A DNA stretch of 11,742 nt, taken from positions 1 through 11,742 of the forward strand of contig CALMWO010000024.1 of assembly GCA_937873805.1 (NCBI GenBank). Reading direction: 5' to 3'. A model generated the notes under the pieces. The model was given only the letters and a program-made list of their open reading frames with translations, ran no database searches and had not been told where the DNA came from. How positions within the stretch are numbered: the stretch's first letter is position 1; every line of letters begins with the position of its first letter. Position numbers and translations under genes: made by a program. Source of the DNA: an uncultured Hyphomonadaceae bacterium (lineage in GTDB: Bacteria > Pseudomonadota > Alphaproteobacteria > Caulobacterales > Hyphomonadaceae). Shown in pieces: positions 1-6,349 of this stretch.

Positions 1-54
1 CTGGACGAACAGGAAGCTCTCTGGACCGATGTGAAGAAGGCCGAGCGCGCCTAG
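1..54 (+). CDS. 3' end of an unidentified rightward gene (partial)
   Basis: Frame 1 is open from the window edge and reads LDEQEALWTDVKKAERA before a TAG at 52-54. This is a charged, helix-like tail of 17 residues, plausible as the end of a protein. It meets the leftward MocA-like gene tail to tail: the CTAG at 51-54 supplies the stop codon on both strands. Seventeen codons are too few to name a family, and an open frame of this length could be chance. The neat convergence of stops is the main support. Confidence 0.35.
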   Translation: MDEQEALWTDVKKAERA

Positions 55-773
55 CGCCGGTGCGCACCGAAGCTGACGCCAGCAGTTTGTTGCGGTCCTA
101 GATCGATCGGAGCGATCTCCAACTCTTCGACCGAGGTAGGTGCGTCTATGTTGGCGTAACGTTTGCGAATGGCGAGCTGCTGCCGCGCAAGGTCAAGGTC
201 GTCCTTGGTGTCGATGTCGAACAGCAAGGGCGGCGGCGCGCTGAAGCCGACCACGTTGAAACCACCCTGCCCGATAATCGCCTTGGCGCCATCGTCGCCA
301 TCAAGCGCTGCAAGCTGATCGAAGCACGCCGGCCCGAATGCGGTCGGCGGGCGTGTTCCGTGTGCGCCACCTGAATGCACGATATCGACGCCGCCAGATC
401 CTAGACGCTGTATGACGCCTTCAAGGATCCATGACTCCACAAACGGCATGTCGCCCATGACAACAAGGATCGCATCCGGCTTGAACTGGAGCGCGACATT
501 CACGCCAACCGCGATTGAGTGGCCAAGGCCTTGCCGCGGCTTCTTGTTCACCGCGACGACGAAGCGATTGATCAGCCGTTCGCCAATCTGCGGCCGATCC
601 GACGGGCACACTGCGACGCGTGCAAGTGGATCAACGTCTGTGATCATGTGGGCCGCGTGCTCGATGAGCGGCTGTCCGCCAAGGTCCGCCAGCATCTTGT
701 CGCGGCGGCCGTAGCGGCGCGAAAGCCCCGACGCCAGAAGCACGACTGCAGTCCGGTTCATTGGCACGCTCAT
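51..773 (-). CDS. MocA-like molybdenum cofactor nucleotidyltransferase
   Basis: 240-residue protein of the MobA/MocA NTP-transferase fold. The N-terminal nucleotide-binding loop is LLASGLSRRYGRRDK (residues 12-26), matching the family's LAAGxSxRMGxxK. Metal- and nucleotide-binding GDMP follows at 107-110, and a second acidic site FDIDTKDDL at 185-193. Family knowledge: MocA transfers CMP to molybdopterin to make the cytosine dinucleotide cofactor of xanthine-dehydrogenase-type enzymes, in the cytoplasm. The pairing with xdhC fits MocA better than MobA, although a GMP- or other NTP-transfer role cannot be excluded. The start ATG overlaps the xdhC stop (ATGA, 770-773), so the two are probably translationally coupled; a second Met lies at residue 5. 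MocA proteins are usually about 190-200 residues, so the roughly 40-residue tail after residue 200 is extra. Confidence 0.85.
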   Translation of the reverse strand: MSVPMNRTAVVLLASGLSRRYGRRDKMLADLGGQPLIEHAAHMITDVDPLARVAVCPSDRPQIGERLINRFVVAVNKKPRQGLGHSIAVGVNVALQFKPDAILVVMGDMPFVESWILEGVIQRLGSGGVDIVHSGGAHGTRPPTAFGPACFDQLAALDGDDGAKAIIGQGGFNVVGFSAPPPLLFDIDTKDDLDLARQQLAIRKRYANIDAPTSVEELEIAPIDLGPQQTAGVSFGAHRR

Positions 774-1744
774 GGCGCGCCACGCTTGACTGCGCCGCCG
801 CTGGTCGTTCGAACCATTACGATCTCCGCCAGCGCGGACACGGCCAGCGAGCGCGGGTCCTGCGACGGGAACAAGCCGAGCGGGCCCTTGAGCCGCGCAA
901 TCTCGTCGGCGGTAGCTCCGAGCGCTTCGAGCACTTCTACGCGCCGACGATGGGTTTGCCGCGAGCCTAGCGCGCCGACATAGAAGGCTTCGCTGCGAAG
1001 CGCATCAAGCAGCAGCGGGCCCTCCCATTCATGTTCGTGGAACAGGCACGCGACCGCCGTATGTGAGTCGAGCGGCAGCTTGGGCGTAGCCTTCGGGACG
1101 GTGAGTTGAATCAGCTCGTGCGCATAGGGACGACAGAACTCAAGTGTTGCGGGCTCCTGGCTCGCAACGACGAGTTCGACATCGGCCGTTTGAGCCAGCT
1201 GGCTCATCGCTACGATCTCCCATCCACGCCCCGCCAGCACGATCCGGAGTTTCGGGTCAAAGCGGCGGACGAACTCGCCGGGCTTTGCCTGTTCATTCTG
1301 TTCTTCAACCCGCAGCGACGAGCGTGTTGTTGCAGGATCGAACAGCAGCGAGAAGCTACGACGCGCCCGGCCGAGCGCAATCGCGCGTTGCAGTAGCGCG
1401 CGATCCACATTGACGTCGACATAGAGATCGATTCCACCGCCGCACGGCAAACGTACATCAAGGTAGGGCGAGCCCGTACCGTAACGCAGCGTGCGATTTG
1501 TACCTTCTTTCATTGCGATCTGCGCTTCTTCAGTCAGCGCCTGTTCAAGGCATCCGCCCGATATGCTGCCTGCGAAACGTTTGTCGCCGGCCACGGCCAG
1601 CTGCGCGCCCAAAGGTCGCGAAAATGGCCCGTCGAGCGAGACGATGCTGATCAGGGCTGCGGGGCGGCCAGCTGCCAACTCGGCTTCAGCGAAAGCCAAC
1701 ACATCGAGGTCGCCGGTCAGGCCTGGGGGGAGGCGTTCGGTCAT
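770..1744 (-). CDS. XdhC/CoxF family molybdenum-enzyme maturation protein
   Basis: 324 residues with the two XdhC domains. The N-terminal XdhC/CoxI domain carries GSISGGCLE (59-67) and LPCGGGIDLYVD (99-110); Cys65 and Cys101 sit at the positions conserved in the family. A variable linker (about 130-160) leads to a C-terminal Rossmann-like domain starting IVLAGRGWE (168-176). This ends with YVGALGSRQTHRRR (255-268) and PLGLFPSQDPRSLAVSALAEIV (stretch 288-309). Known role: XdhC proteins bind molybdopterin, promote its sulfuration and deliver it to xanthine-dehydrogenase-family apoenzymes in the cytoplasm. Here it is directly upstream of, and coupled to, the MocA-like gene, as in many cox and xdh clusters. 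No target hydroxylase lies to its right; one might lie left of the window. The Rossmann glycine motif is slightly atypical (AGRGW). Confidence 0.87.
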   Translation of the reverse strand: MTERLPPGLTGDLDVLAFAEAELAAGRPAALISIVSLDGPFSRPLGAQLAVAGDKRFAGSISGGCLEQALTEEAQIAMKEGTNRTLRYGTGSPYLDVRLPCGGGIDLYVDVNVDRALLQRAIALGRARRSFSLLFDPATTRSSLRVEEQNEQAKPGEFVRRFDPKLRIVLAGRGWEIVAMSQLAQTADVELVVASQEPATLEFCRPYAHELIQLTVPKATPKLPLDSHTAVACLFHEHEWEGPLLLDALRSEAFYVGALGSRQTHRRRVEVLEALGATADEIARLKGPLGLFPSQDPRSLAVSALAEIVMVRTTSGGAVKRGAP

Positions 1745-1863
1745 GCCGCATCACCAGCAGCCGGATAGCTCTTGAGGAACGCCACGTCAGTCACGCCTTG
1801 ATCTCCGGTGGGCGAGCCCCCGACATGGGTCGCCCTCCAATTGCGGGTCCAGCGACGACTCAT
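1741..1863 (-). pseudogene. Possible gene remnant upstream of xdhC
   Basis: On the minus strand a frame stays open from about 1959 down to a TGA at 1741-1743, which overlaps the xdhC start as ATGA. This is the same coupling seen between xdhC and the MocA-like gene. The last residues read GVTDVAFLKSYPAAGDAA and look protein-like. Further upstream the frame becomes rich in Arg, Gly and Pro and looks non-coding. The only ATG (1861-1863) would give 40 residues. It could be the tail of a truncated upstream operon member, a small leader peptide or chance. I do not recognise the family. Confidence 0.2.
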
Positions 1864-1947
1864 CGCCGGTTTTCTCGCCTGCCCGCGCACGCTGCCTCTT
1901 GCCTCCCCAACGGCAACCGGCCTAGCGCTTGTGGAATTTGGTAATGG

Positions 1948-1960
1948 CGTTGGCCCAACG
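1948..1960. promoter_or_regulatory. Inverted repeat in front of the crotonase gene
   Basis: Perfect repeat CGTTGG-C-CCAACG, ending 39 bases before the ATG at 2000. A second pairing (GCGTTG at 1947-1952 with CAACGC at 1964-1969) overlaps it. It lies in the gap between the leftward xdhC and the rightward crotonase, where an operator for the CoA genes would be expected. No regulator gene is adjacent, so the assignment rests only on symmetry and position. Confidence 0.25.
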
Positions 1961-1999
1961 GGTCAACGCAGCGAGCCTGCCTGCACAGGGTCTGAACTC

Positions 2000-2785
2000 A
2001 TGGAATACGCGAGTGGACGGCTAATTGCGGCCCAGGAGGGGCCGATTGGCTGGATCACGTTCAACCAGCCCGAACGGCTCAATGCTGTTCGCCGGGATAT
2101 GTGGGACGAGCTGCCCGTCGCGGTCGCGAGCCTGACGTCCAATCCGCAGATCCGCGCGATCGTAGTCAAAGGCGCGGGCGACAAGGCCTTCATCTCGGGG
2201 GCCGACATCGCCGAGTTCGATGTCCAAAGGAACAATGCTGCTTCGAACAAGCCATTCACTGCGGCCGTCACAGCTGCCACGGCGTCGCTGGTTGAGGCCC
2301 CCTTGCCTGTCATCGCCATGATCAACGGTTTCTGTATTGGCGGTGGCATGGTGATAGCCAGCGCTTGCGATATCCGTATTTGCGCGGAAGGTTCGCGCTT
2401 TGGCGTGCCAGCCGGAAAGCTTGGGCTTGGCTACGAGTTGGACAACTTGGCGCGGCTCCAGTCCATCGTTGGCAGAGGCATCGCGATGGAAATGCTGGCT
2501 ACCGCGCGCCATTTCACAGCGGGGGAAGCCTTGTCGGCTGGTTTCATCAATCGTGTCATCGCCGCGAACCAGCTCGAGGCTACTGTTCGCGACATGGTTG
2601 CGATGATCACTACAACTGCGCCACTGAGTTTCGCCGCCGCGAAGCTTGCCAGCCGTGCAGCTGCAGATCCATCTCTTGAAGCCGAAGCTCAGCGCGCGAT
2701 CGATGTATGCTTCGACAGCGAAGACTTTCAGGAAGGCCGCGCGGCATTCAGCGAGCGCCGCGCGCCTGTATTCGTTGGCCGATAA
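2000..2785 (+). CDS. Crotonase-fold (enoyl-CoA hydratase/isomerase family) protein, catalytic Glu residues absent
   Basis: 261 residues from the ATG at 2000, the normal family length. The frame runs upstream to 1808, but that stretch has no crotonase-like sequence; AGGG about 9 bases upstream of 2000 fits a weak ribosome site. CoA and oxyanion-hole motifs are present: KAFISGADIAEF (62-73) and INGFCIGGGMVIASACDIR (108-126), with Gly115 at the second oxyanion position. Aligned to rat mitochondrial hydratase, Glu144 corresponds to Val118 and Glu164 to Ala138 (in FGVPAGKLGLGY, 134-145), so both classical catalytic acids are missing. Simple hydration is therefore doubtful. Other crotonases act as isomerases, decarboxylases, hydrolases or lyases with different residues, and Tyr145 is one candidate. 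The stop lies 23 bases before a CoA-ligase gene, suggesting one transcript. The substrate is unknown. Confidence 0.85.
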   Translation: MEYASGRLIAAQEGPIGWITFNQPERLNAVRRDMWDELPVAVASLTSNPQIRAIVVKGAGDKAFISGADIAEFDVQRNNAASNKPFTAAVTAATASLVEAPLPVIAMINGFCIGGGMVIASACDIRICAEGSRFGVPAGKLGLGYELDNLARLQSIVGRGIAMEMLATARHFTAGEALSAGFINRVIAANQLEATVRDMVAMITTTAPLSFAAAKLASRAAADPSLEAEAQRAIDVCFDSEDFQEGRAAFSERRAPVFVGR

Positions 2786-2808
2786 GACAACAGAACGAGA
2801 CGATCGAC

Positions 2809-4362
2809 ATGACAACGACAACCCAACTTCTCGAGCAGCCTTTCTCGACGATGTCGGACATGATCCGGGCCCACGCGGACGAGCGACCTGCTCATACCGC
2901 GATTGTCGATGGGGGCCGTGTGCTTACTTTCGCAGCGTTTGATGCGCTTATCGATCGCGCGGCGGCTCAGCTCCAGCGAGACGGCATCGATAACAAAGGC
3001 GCTGTCGCGATGTGCGGCCCCTCTTCGATCGAGTATGTGACGACCTTTGTTGCCGCGTTACGCATCGGCGCAGCCGCTTGCCCACTCGCGCCGTCGTCTA
3101 CGGCAGAACAACTCGCGGCAATGGTGCGCGATTGCGGGGCTGGTATCCTGTTCGTCGATGACAGCGCCTCCGCTGCACTGGATACCGTTGACGAAAAGCT
3201 CACCGTCAAGCGCGTCGCGCTCGAGGGCGTCGCCAACCCTTCGTTTGCTTCATGGCTCGCAGCCGAAGGCGCGAAACCCACGTCCGTAACCATCGATCCG
3301 GACCAGACATTCAACATCATCTACTCGTCCGGCACGACAGGCACGCCGAAAGGCATTGTCCAGCCACACAAGATGCGCTGGGGCCATGTGCGACGCGCGG
3401 AAGCTCTCGGATATGGGCCAGACGCCATCACCATCGTCTCGACGCCGCTTTACTCGAATACTACGCTGGTCAGCCTGATCCCGGCGCTGATGCGCGGCGG
3501 CACGGTTGTGCTGATGCGCAAGTTCGATGCGCGTGGCTTCCTGGATCTGGCGCAGAAATATCGCGCCACACATGCCATGCTGGTGCCGGTCCAGTATCGC
3601 CGTTTGATGGACCTGCCCGATTTCGGAAGCTTCGACCTCTCGAGCTTCCGCATGAAGACCTGCACAAGCGCACCATTTCCCGCCGACCTCAAGGCCGACA
3701 TCCTGGCTCGCTGGCCCGGCGGCCTCGTGGAGATCTATGGCATGACGGAGGGCGGCGGCTCATGCCTCCTGCGTGCGCACGAATTCCCGAACAAGCTGCA
3801 TACTGTCGGCCAACCGGCGCCCGGACACGATATCCGGATCATCGGCGATGATGGCAAGGAGCTGCCGCGCGGCGAAACTGGCGAGATCGTCGGCAAGTCG
3901 ATGTCGATCATGACGGGGTATCATAACCAGCCCAAGAAGACCGCGGACGCTGAATGGTTCAGCCCAGAGGGCGAGCGCTTCATTCGCACTGGCGACGTTG
4001 GCCGCTTCGATGAGGACGGCTTTGTTGTTCTCGGCGACCGGAAGAAGGACATGATCATCACCGGCGGCTTCAACGTCTATCCCAGCGATCTTGAAGCCGA
4101 GCTGGCGAAGCATCCGGCGGTCGCGGAATCTGCCGTGGTTGGCATCCCATCGCGTGAATGGGGTGAGACACCCGGCGCCTTCATCGTGTTGCGGCCAGGC
4201 CATATGGCCACGGCTGAAGAGCTCAGGCAGTGGATGAATGCGCGTGTCGGCAAGACGCAGCGGCTAACTTACGCGACGATTGTTGAATCGCTTCCGCGAT
4301 CCTCGATCGGCAAGGTTCTGAAACGCCAACTGCGGGACGAGTTCAGACCAACTTCAACTTGA
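2809..4362 (+). CDS. Acyl-CoA synthetase (AMP-forming, ANL superfamily), first of two
   Basis: 517 residues from ATG 2809. The frame extends upstream into the crotonase gene, but the 34 extra residues are basic and unlike the family. Motifs in order: P-loop YSSGTTGTPKG (172-182), A5 motif YGMTE (310-314), TGD (394-396), hinge GDRKKDMI (409-416) and the C-terminal catalytic Lys502 in SSIGK. All core residues are present, so it should be active. Known chemistry: a carboxylic acid is adenylated with ATP and then transferred to CoA, usually in the cytoplasm. The sequence resembles the fatty- or aryl-acid ligase groups, but the acyl pocket cannot be read reliably, so the substrate is unknown. Only 23 bases separate it from the crotonase. 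The ribosome site is weak, so translational reinitiation is possible. Confidence 0.88.
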   Translation: MTTTTQLLEQPFSTMSDMIRAHADERPAHTAIVDGGRVLTFAAFDALIDRAAAQLQRDGIDNKGAVAMCGPSSIEYVTTFVAALRIGAAACPLAPSSTAEQLAAMVRDCGAGILFVDDSASAALDTVDEKLTVKRVALEGVANPSFASWLAAEGAKPTSVTIDPDQTFNIIYSSGTTGTPKGIVQPHKMRWGHVRRAEALGYGPDAITIVSTPLYSNTTLVSLIPALMRGGTVVLMRKFDARGFLDLAQKYRATHAMLVPVQYRRLMDLPDFGSFDLSSFRMKTCTSAPFPADLKADILARWPGGLVEIYGMTEGGGSCLLRAHEFPNKLHTVGQPAPGHDIRIIGDDGKELPRGETGEIVGKSMSIMTGYHNQPKKTADAEWFSPEGERFIRTGDVGRFDEDGFVVLGDRKKDMIITGGFNVYPSDLEAELAKHPAVAESAVVGIPSREWGETPGAFIVLRPGHMATAEELRQWMNARVGKTQRLTYATIVESLPRSSIGKVLKRQLRDEFRPTST

Positions 4363-4412
4363 CCGCTCCTCATTGCCCATAACGGCTTCGCCGCTCTATG
4401 TTCCGCCAAACA

Positions 4413-4424
4413 CCCGGAACCGGG
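4413..4424. repeat. Short inverted repeat between the two CoA-ligase genes
   Basis: CCCGG-AA-CCGGG lies in the 78-base gap (4363-4440), 16 bases before the second ligase ATG. The loop of two is too small for a good terminator, and there is no T tract. It might be an operator half of a separate promoter, or chance in GC-rich DNA. No clear -35/-10 pair is visible in the gap. Confidence 0.15.
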
Positions 4425-4440
4425 GCGGGAAACGCGACCT

Positions 4441-6021
4441 ATGAGCCAGACAGATAGCCTGACAGACGAGCAGCTGATCGCTAGCGGCATGACCGTAGCC
4501 GTTCACGCTCGCCGTACGCCGGATCAGCTGGCTATTATTTCACCGAGTGGCAATCGCACCTGGCGCGAGTTCAACGCCCGCGCGAACCAGCTGGTTCGGC
4601 TGTTGCGCAAGCGCGGCTTGCAGTCCGGCGATGGCGTCGCCCTGCTCGCCCACAATGGTTCAGAGTTCGCTGAAGTCTGGGCCGCCACGCAGCGCGCAGG
4701 CTTTCGTCTGACCGCTGTGAACTGGCATCAGTCTCCCGAACTGATCGCGTATGTCGTCGACAACTGCGATGCGAAAGCACTCGTCGCGAGCGGACGCTTC
4801 GTTCCAGGCGCGACGGAGGCCGCGGCCAAGGCGGGCGACAAGCTACCGGTGAAGCTTGCTTTCGCCGGCGCCATACCCGGCTTTGACGACTATGAGGACG
4901 CGGTGTCGGCCGAAAATCCGGAGAATATCGATAACGCTGAATCTGGTTCGACGATGCTGTACACTTCCGGTACCACTGGTCGGCCGAAGGGCGTGTTTCG
5001 TAAAACGCGTCCGGTGGTCTCGCAGCTCACGGGCGTCTGCAACGAGACTGCGAAGTGGAATCCGAAGACAGATCTCTCATTGCTGACGGGCCCGCTTTAT
5101 CATGCAGCTCCGCTGGGCATCAACTTCGTCATCCCGATCAACGCCGGCGTCGGCGTGTTGCTGATGGACAAGTGGGACGCGGAAGAGACCCTGCGACTGA
5201 TTGAGACACACAAGGCAACCCATACGCATATCGTGCCCACGATGATGCACCGCATGCTTCAGCTACCCGAAGCGACCCGGAACAAATACGACATCTCTTC
5301 CATGCGCTGGATCATCCATGGCGCGGCGCCCTGCCCTGCGCACGTGAAGAAGCAGATGATGGATTGGTTCGGGCCAACCATTTACGAGTACTACTCGTCA
5401 ACGGAAGGCGGCGGCGTATTCGTCGGCCCGCATGAGTGGTTGAAGAAGCCGGGCACCGTCGGCAAAGCCGTGCCTGGTGTCGAGATCAAGCTGCTGGATA
5501 TCGAAGGCAATCCGGTCCCGCAGGGGGCGGAAGGGCTGATCTACTTGAAGGCGCCGGCGACCGGAAGGTTCGAGTACTACAAAGAGCAGACCAAAACGGA
5601 CTCTAGCTATCGCGGTGACTGGTTCACGCTCGGCGATATGGGCCGTTTCGATTCCGATGGCGACCTGTTCCTCACCGGGCGCACGGCTGAGCTGATCATT
5701 TCGGGCGGTGTGAACATCTACCCTGTCGAGATCGATGAAGTGCTGATCCGCCACCCGGATATCGCCGATGCGGCTGTCGTTGGCGTGCCCAATGAAGACT
5801 GGGGCGAAGAAATCAAGGCTGTCGTCGAACTGAAGCCAGGAGTTGATCGCTCGCCCGCCACGATCCAGTCGATCCTGGATTTTGCGAAGGAGCGCCTGCC
5901 CGGTTTCCAGCGGCCTCGCACAGTCGAGTTTGTGGACTCGCTGCCACGGAACGCTGCCGGCAAGGTTCTGCGCGCGCAGGTCCGGGCTCCTTACTGGGCC
6001 GGGCGATCGCGAAGCATTTGA
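4441..6021 (+). CDS. Acyl-CoA synthetase (AMP-forming, FadD-like), second of two
   Basis: 526 residues. ANL motifs: P-loop YTSGTTGRPKG (174-184), HAAP (221-224), YEYYSSTEGGG (315-325) in the A5 position, GDMGRFD (398-404), hinge GRTAELIISGG (413-423) and catalytic Lys508 in PRNAAGK. The ending, RAPYWAGRSRSI, is typical of a FadD-like subgroup that carries YYSSTEGG in place of YGxTE. Known role: it activates a fatty or other hydrophobic acid to its CoA thioester. It differs from the first ligase throughout, so this is not a recent tandem duplication; the two probably take different acids, or successive intermediates of one route. The ATG at 4441 is the natural start, as the family-like sequence begins soon after. 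A hairpin lies 11 bases past the stop, but its T tract points the other way. Confidence 0.88.
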   Translation: MSQTDSLTDEQLIASGMTVAVHARRTPDQLAIISPSGNRTWREFNARANQLVRLLRKRGLQSGDGVALLAHNGSEFAEVWAATQRAGFRLTAVNWHQSPELIAYVVDNCDAKALVASGRFVPGATEAAAKAGDKLPVKLAFAGAIPGFDDYEDAVSAENPENIDNAESGSTMLYTSGTTGRPKGVFRKTRPVVSQLTGVCNETAKWNPKTDLSLLTGPLYHAAPLGINFVIPINAGVGVLLMDKWDAEETLRLIETHKATHTHIVPTMMHRMLQLPEATRNKYDISSMRWIIHGAAPCPAHVKKQMMDWFGPTIYEYYSSTEGGGVFVGPHEWLKKPGTVGKAVPGVEIKLLDIEGNPVPQGAEGLIYLKAPATGRFEYYKEQTKTDSSYRGDWFTLGDMGRFDSDGDLFLTGRTAELIISGGVNIYPVEIDEVLIRHPDIADAAVVGVPNEDWGEEIKAVVELKPGVDRSPATIQSILDFAKERLPGFQRPRTVEFVDSLPRNAAGKVLRAQVRAPYWAGRSRSI

Positions 6022-6050
6022 ACAAAAGAAAAGGGCGGCCGAAGCCGCCC
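6021..6050 (-). terminator. Strong intrinsic terminator for leftward transcription
   Basis: Read on the minus strand it is GGGCGGC-TTCG-GCCGCCC (6050 to 6033), a perfect 7-pair GC stem with a UUCG tetraloop. It is followed by TTTTCTTTTGTT, a textbook Rho-independent terminator. On the plus strand the stem is followed by CATCCATCAG, so it is a poor terminator for the CoA-ligase gene that ends at 6021. Its leftward client is either dctA, whose stop is about 300 bases away, or an unannotated transcript starting in the gap. Confidence 0.8.
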
Positions 6051-6349
6051 CATCCATCAGTGTCGAACGCTTCGTGTTGCTACCCGTTGGGGAAGCTTTC
6101 AAAACGCTCGTGTTTGGTATTCCTCACTTCAGAATGCCAATGCGTTGGGTGTCGGTCCTGACTCCGACATCCAATTTCTCGCACGGAAATTTTCGCGGTT
6201 TCAATCCCAATGTCGCCGGCTACACTGGCCCTCCGCCAATTACAAAGGTCTGTGACACATCAGACACAATCCAAACGATCGTTTGGTTGCGGGCTTTCCC
6301 AGCGTTTTAGCCATTTTATCGATGACCGAGCCTGTGGCTCGGCCGCCGG
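6051..6349. other. Convergent intergenic region, no protein gene seen
   Basis: About 300 bases between the ends of the second CoA-ligase gene (rightward) and dctA (leftward). No convincing coding frame or tRNA is visible; the open frames crossing it are low-complexity shadows. It contains a 16-base palindrome (6271-6286) and a small hairpin next to the dctA stop: CCGAG at 6326-6330 pairs with CTCGG at 6338-6342. There is also a possible minus-strand -10 element, TGTAAT (6244-6239). A leftward transcript from here would end at the strong terminator at 6050-6021. It may be a dctA 3' UTR or a small RNA locus. Confidence 0.4.
6271..6286. repeat. Perfect 16-base palindrome
   Basis: CCAAACGATCGTTTGG is fully self-complementary, with CGATCG at its centre. 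Beside it lies GTCTG (6248-6252) with CAGAC (6261-6265), a weaker inverted repeat. A dimeric regulator site is possible, but both flanking protein genes end here rather than start, so any promoter it served would be for a non-coding transcript. Confidence 0.45.

Noticed and set aside
1808..1999. Upstream extension of the crotonase to a 325-residue protein
   Set aside because: The extra 64 residues are Pro-, Gly- and Arg-rich and unlike the family, and the ATG at 2000 gives the normal length.
2000..2785. Feruloyl-CoA hydratase/lyase identity for the crotonase, given the adjacent CoA ligases
   Set aside because: The family's conserved Glu in the FGLSEINWG-type region is absent, and there is no vanillin dehydrogenase nearby.
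2707..2808. Upstream extension of the first CoA ligase to 551 residues
   Set aside because: The 34 added residues lie inside the crotonase coding region and are strongly basic; the ATG at 2809 gives a normal ligase N-terminus.
2021..2821. Leftward 266-codon open frame opposite the crotonase gene
   Set aside because: The plus-strand product has unmistakable crotonase motifs; the antisense product is Arg- and Ser-rich without recognisable domains.
3252..3851. Rightward 199-codon frame inside the first CoA-ligase gene
   Set aside because: It is a frame-shifted shadow; the ligase frame carries all ANL motifs without interruption.
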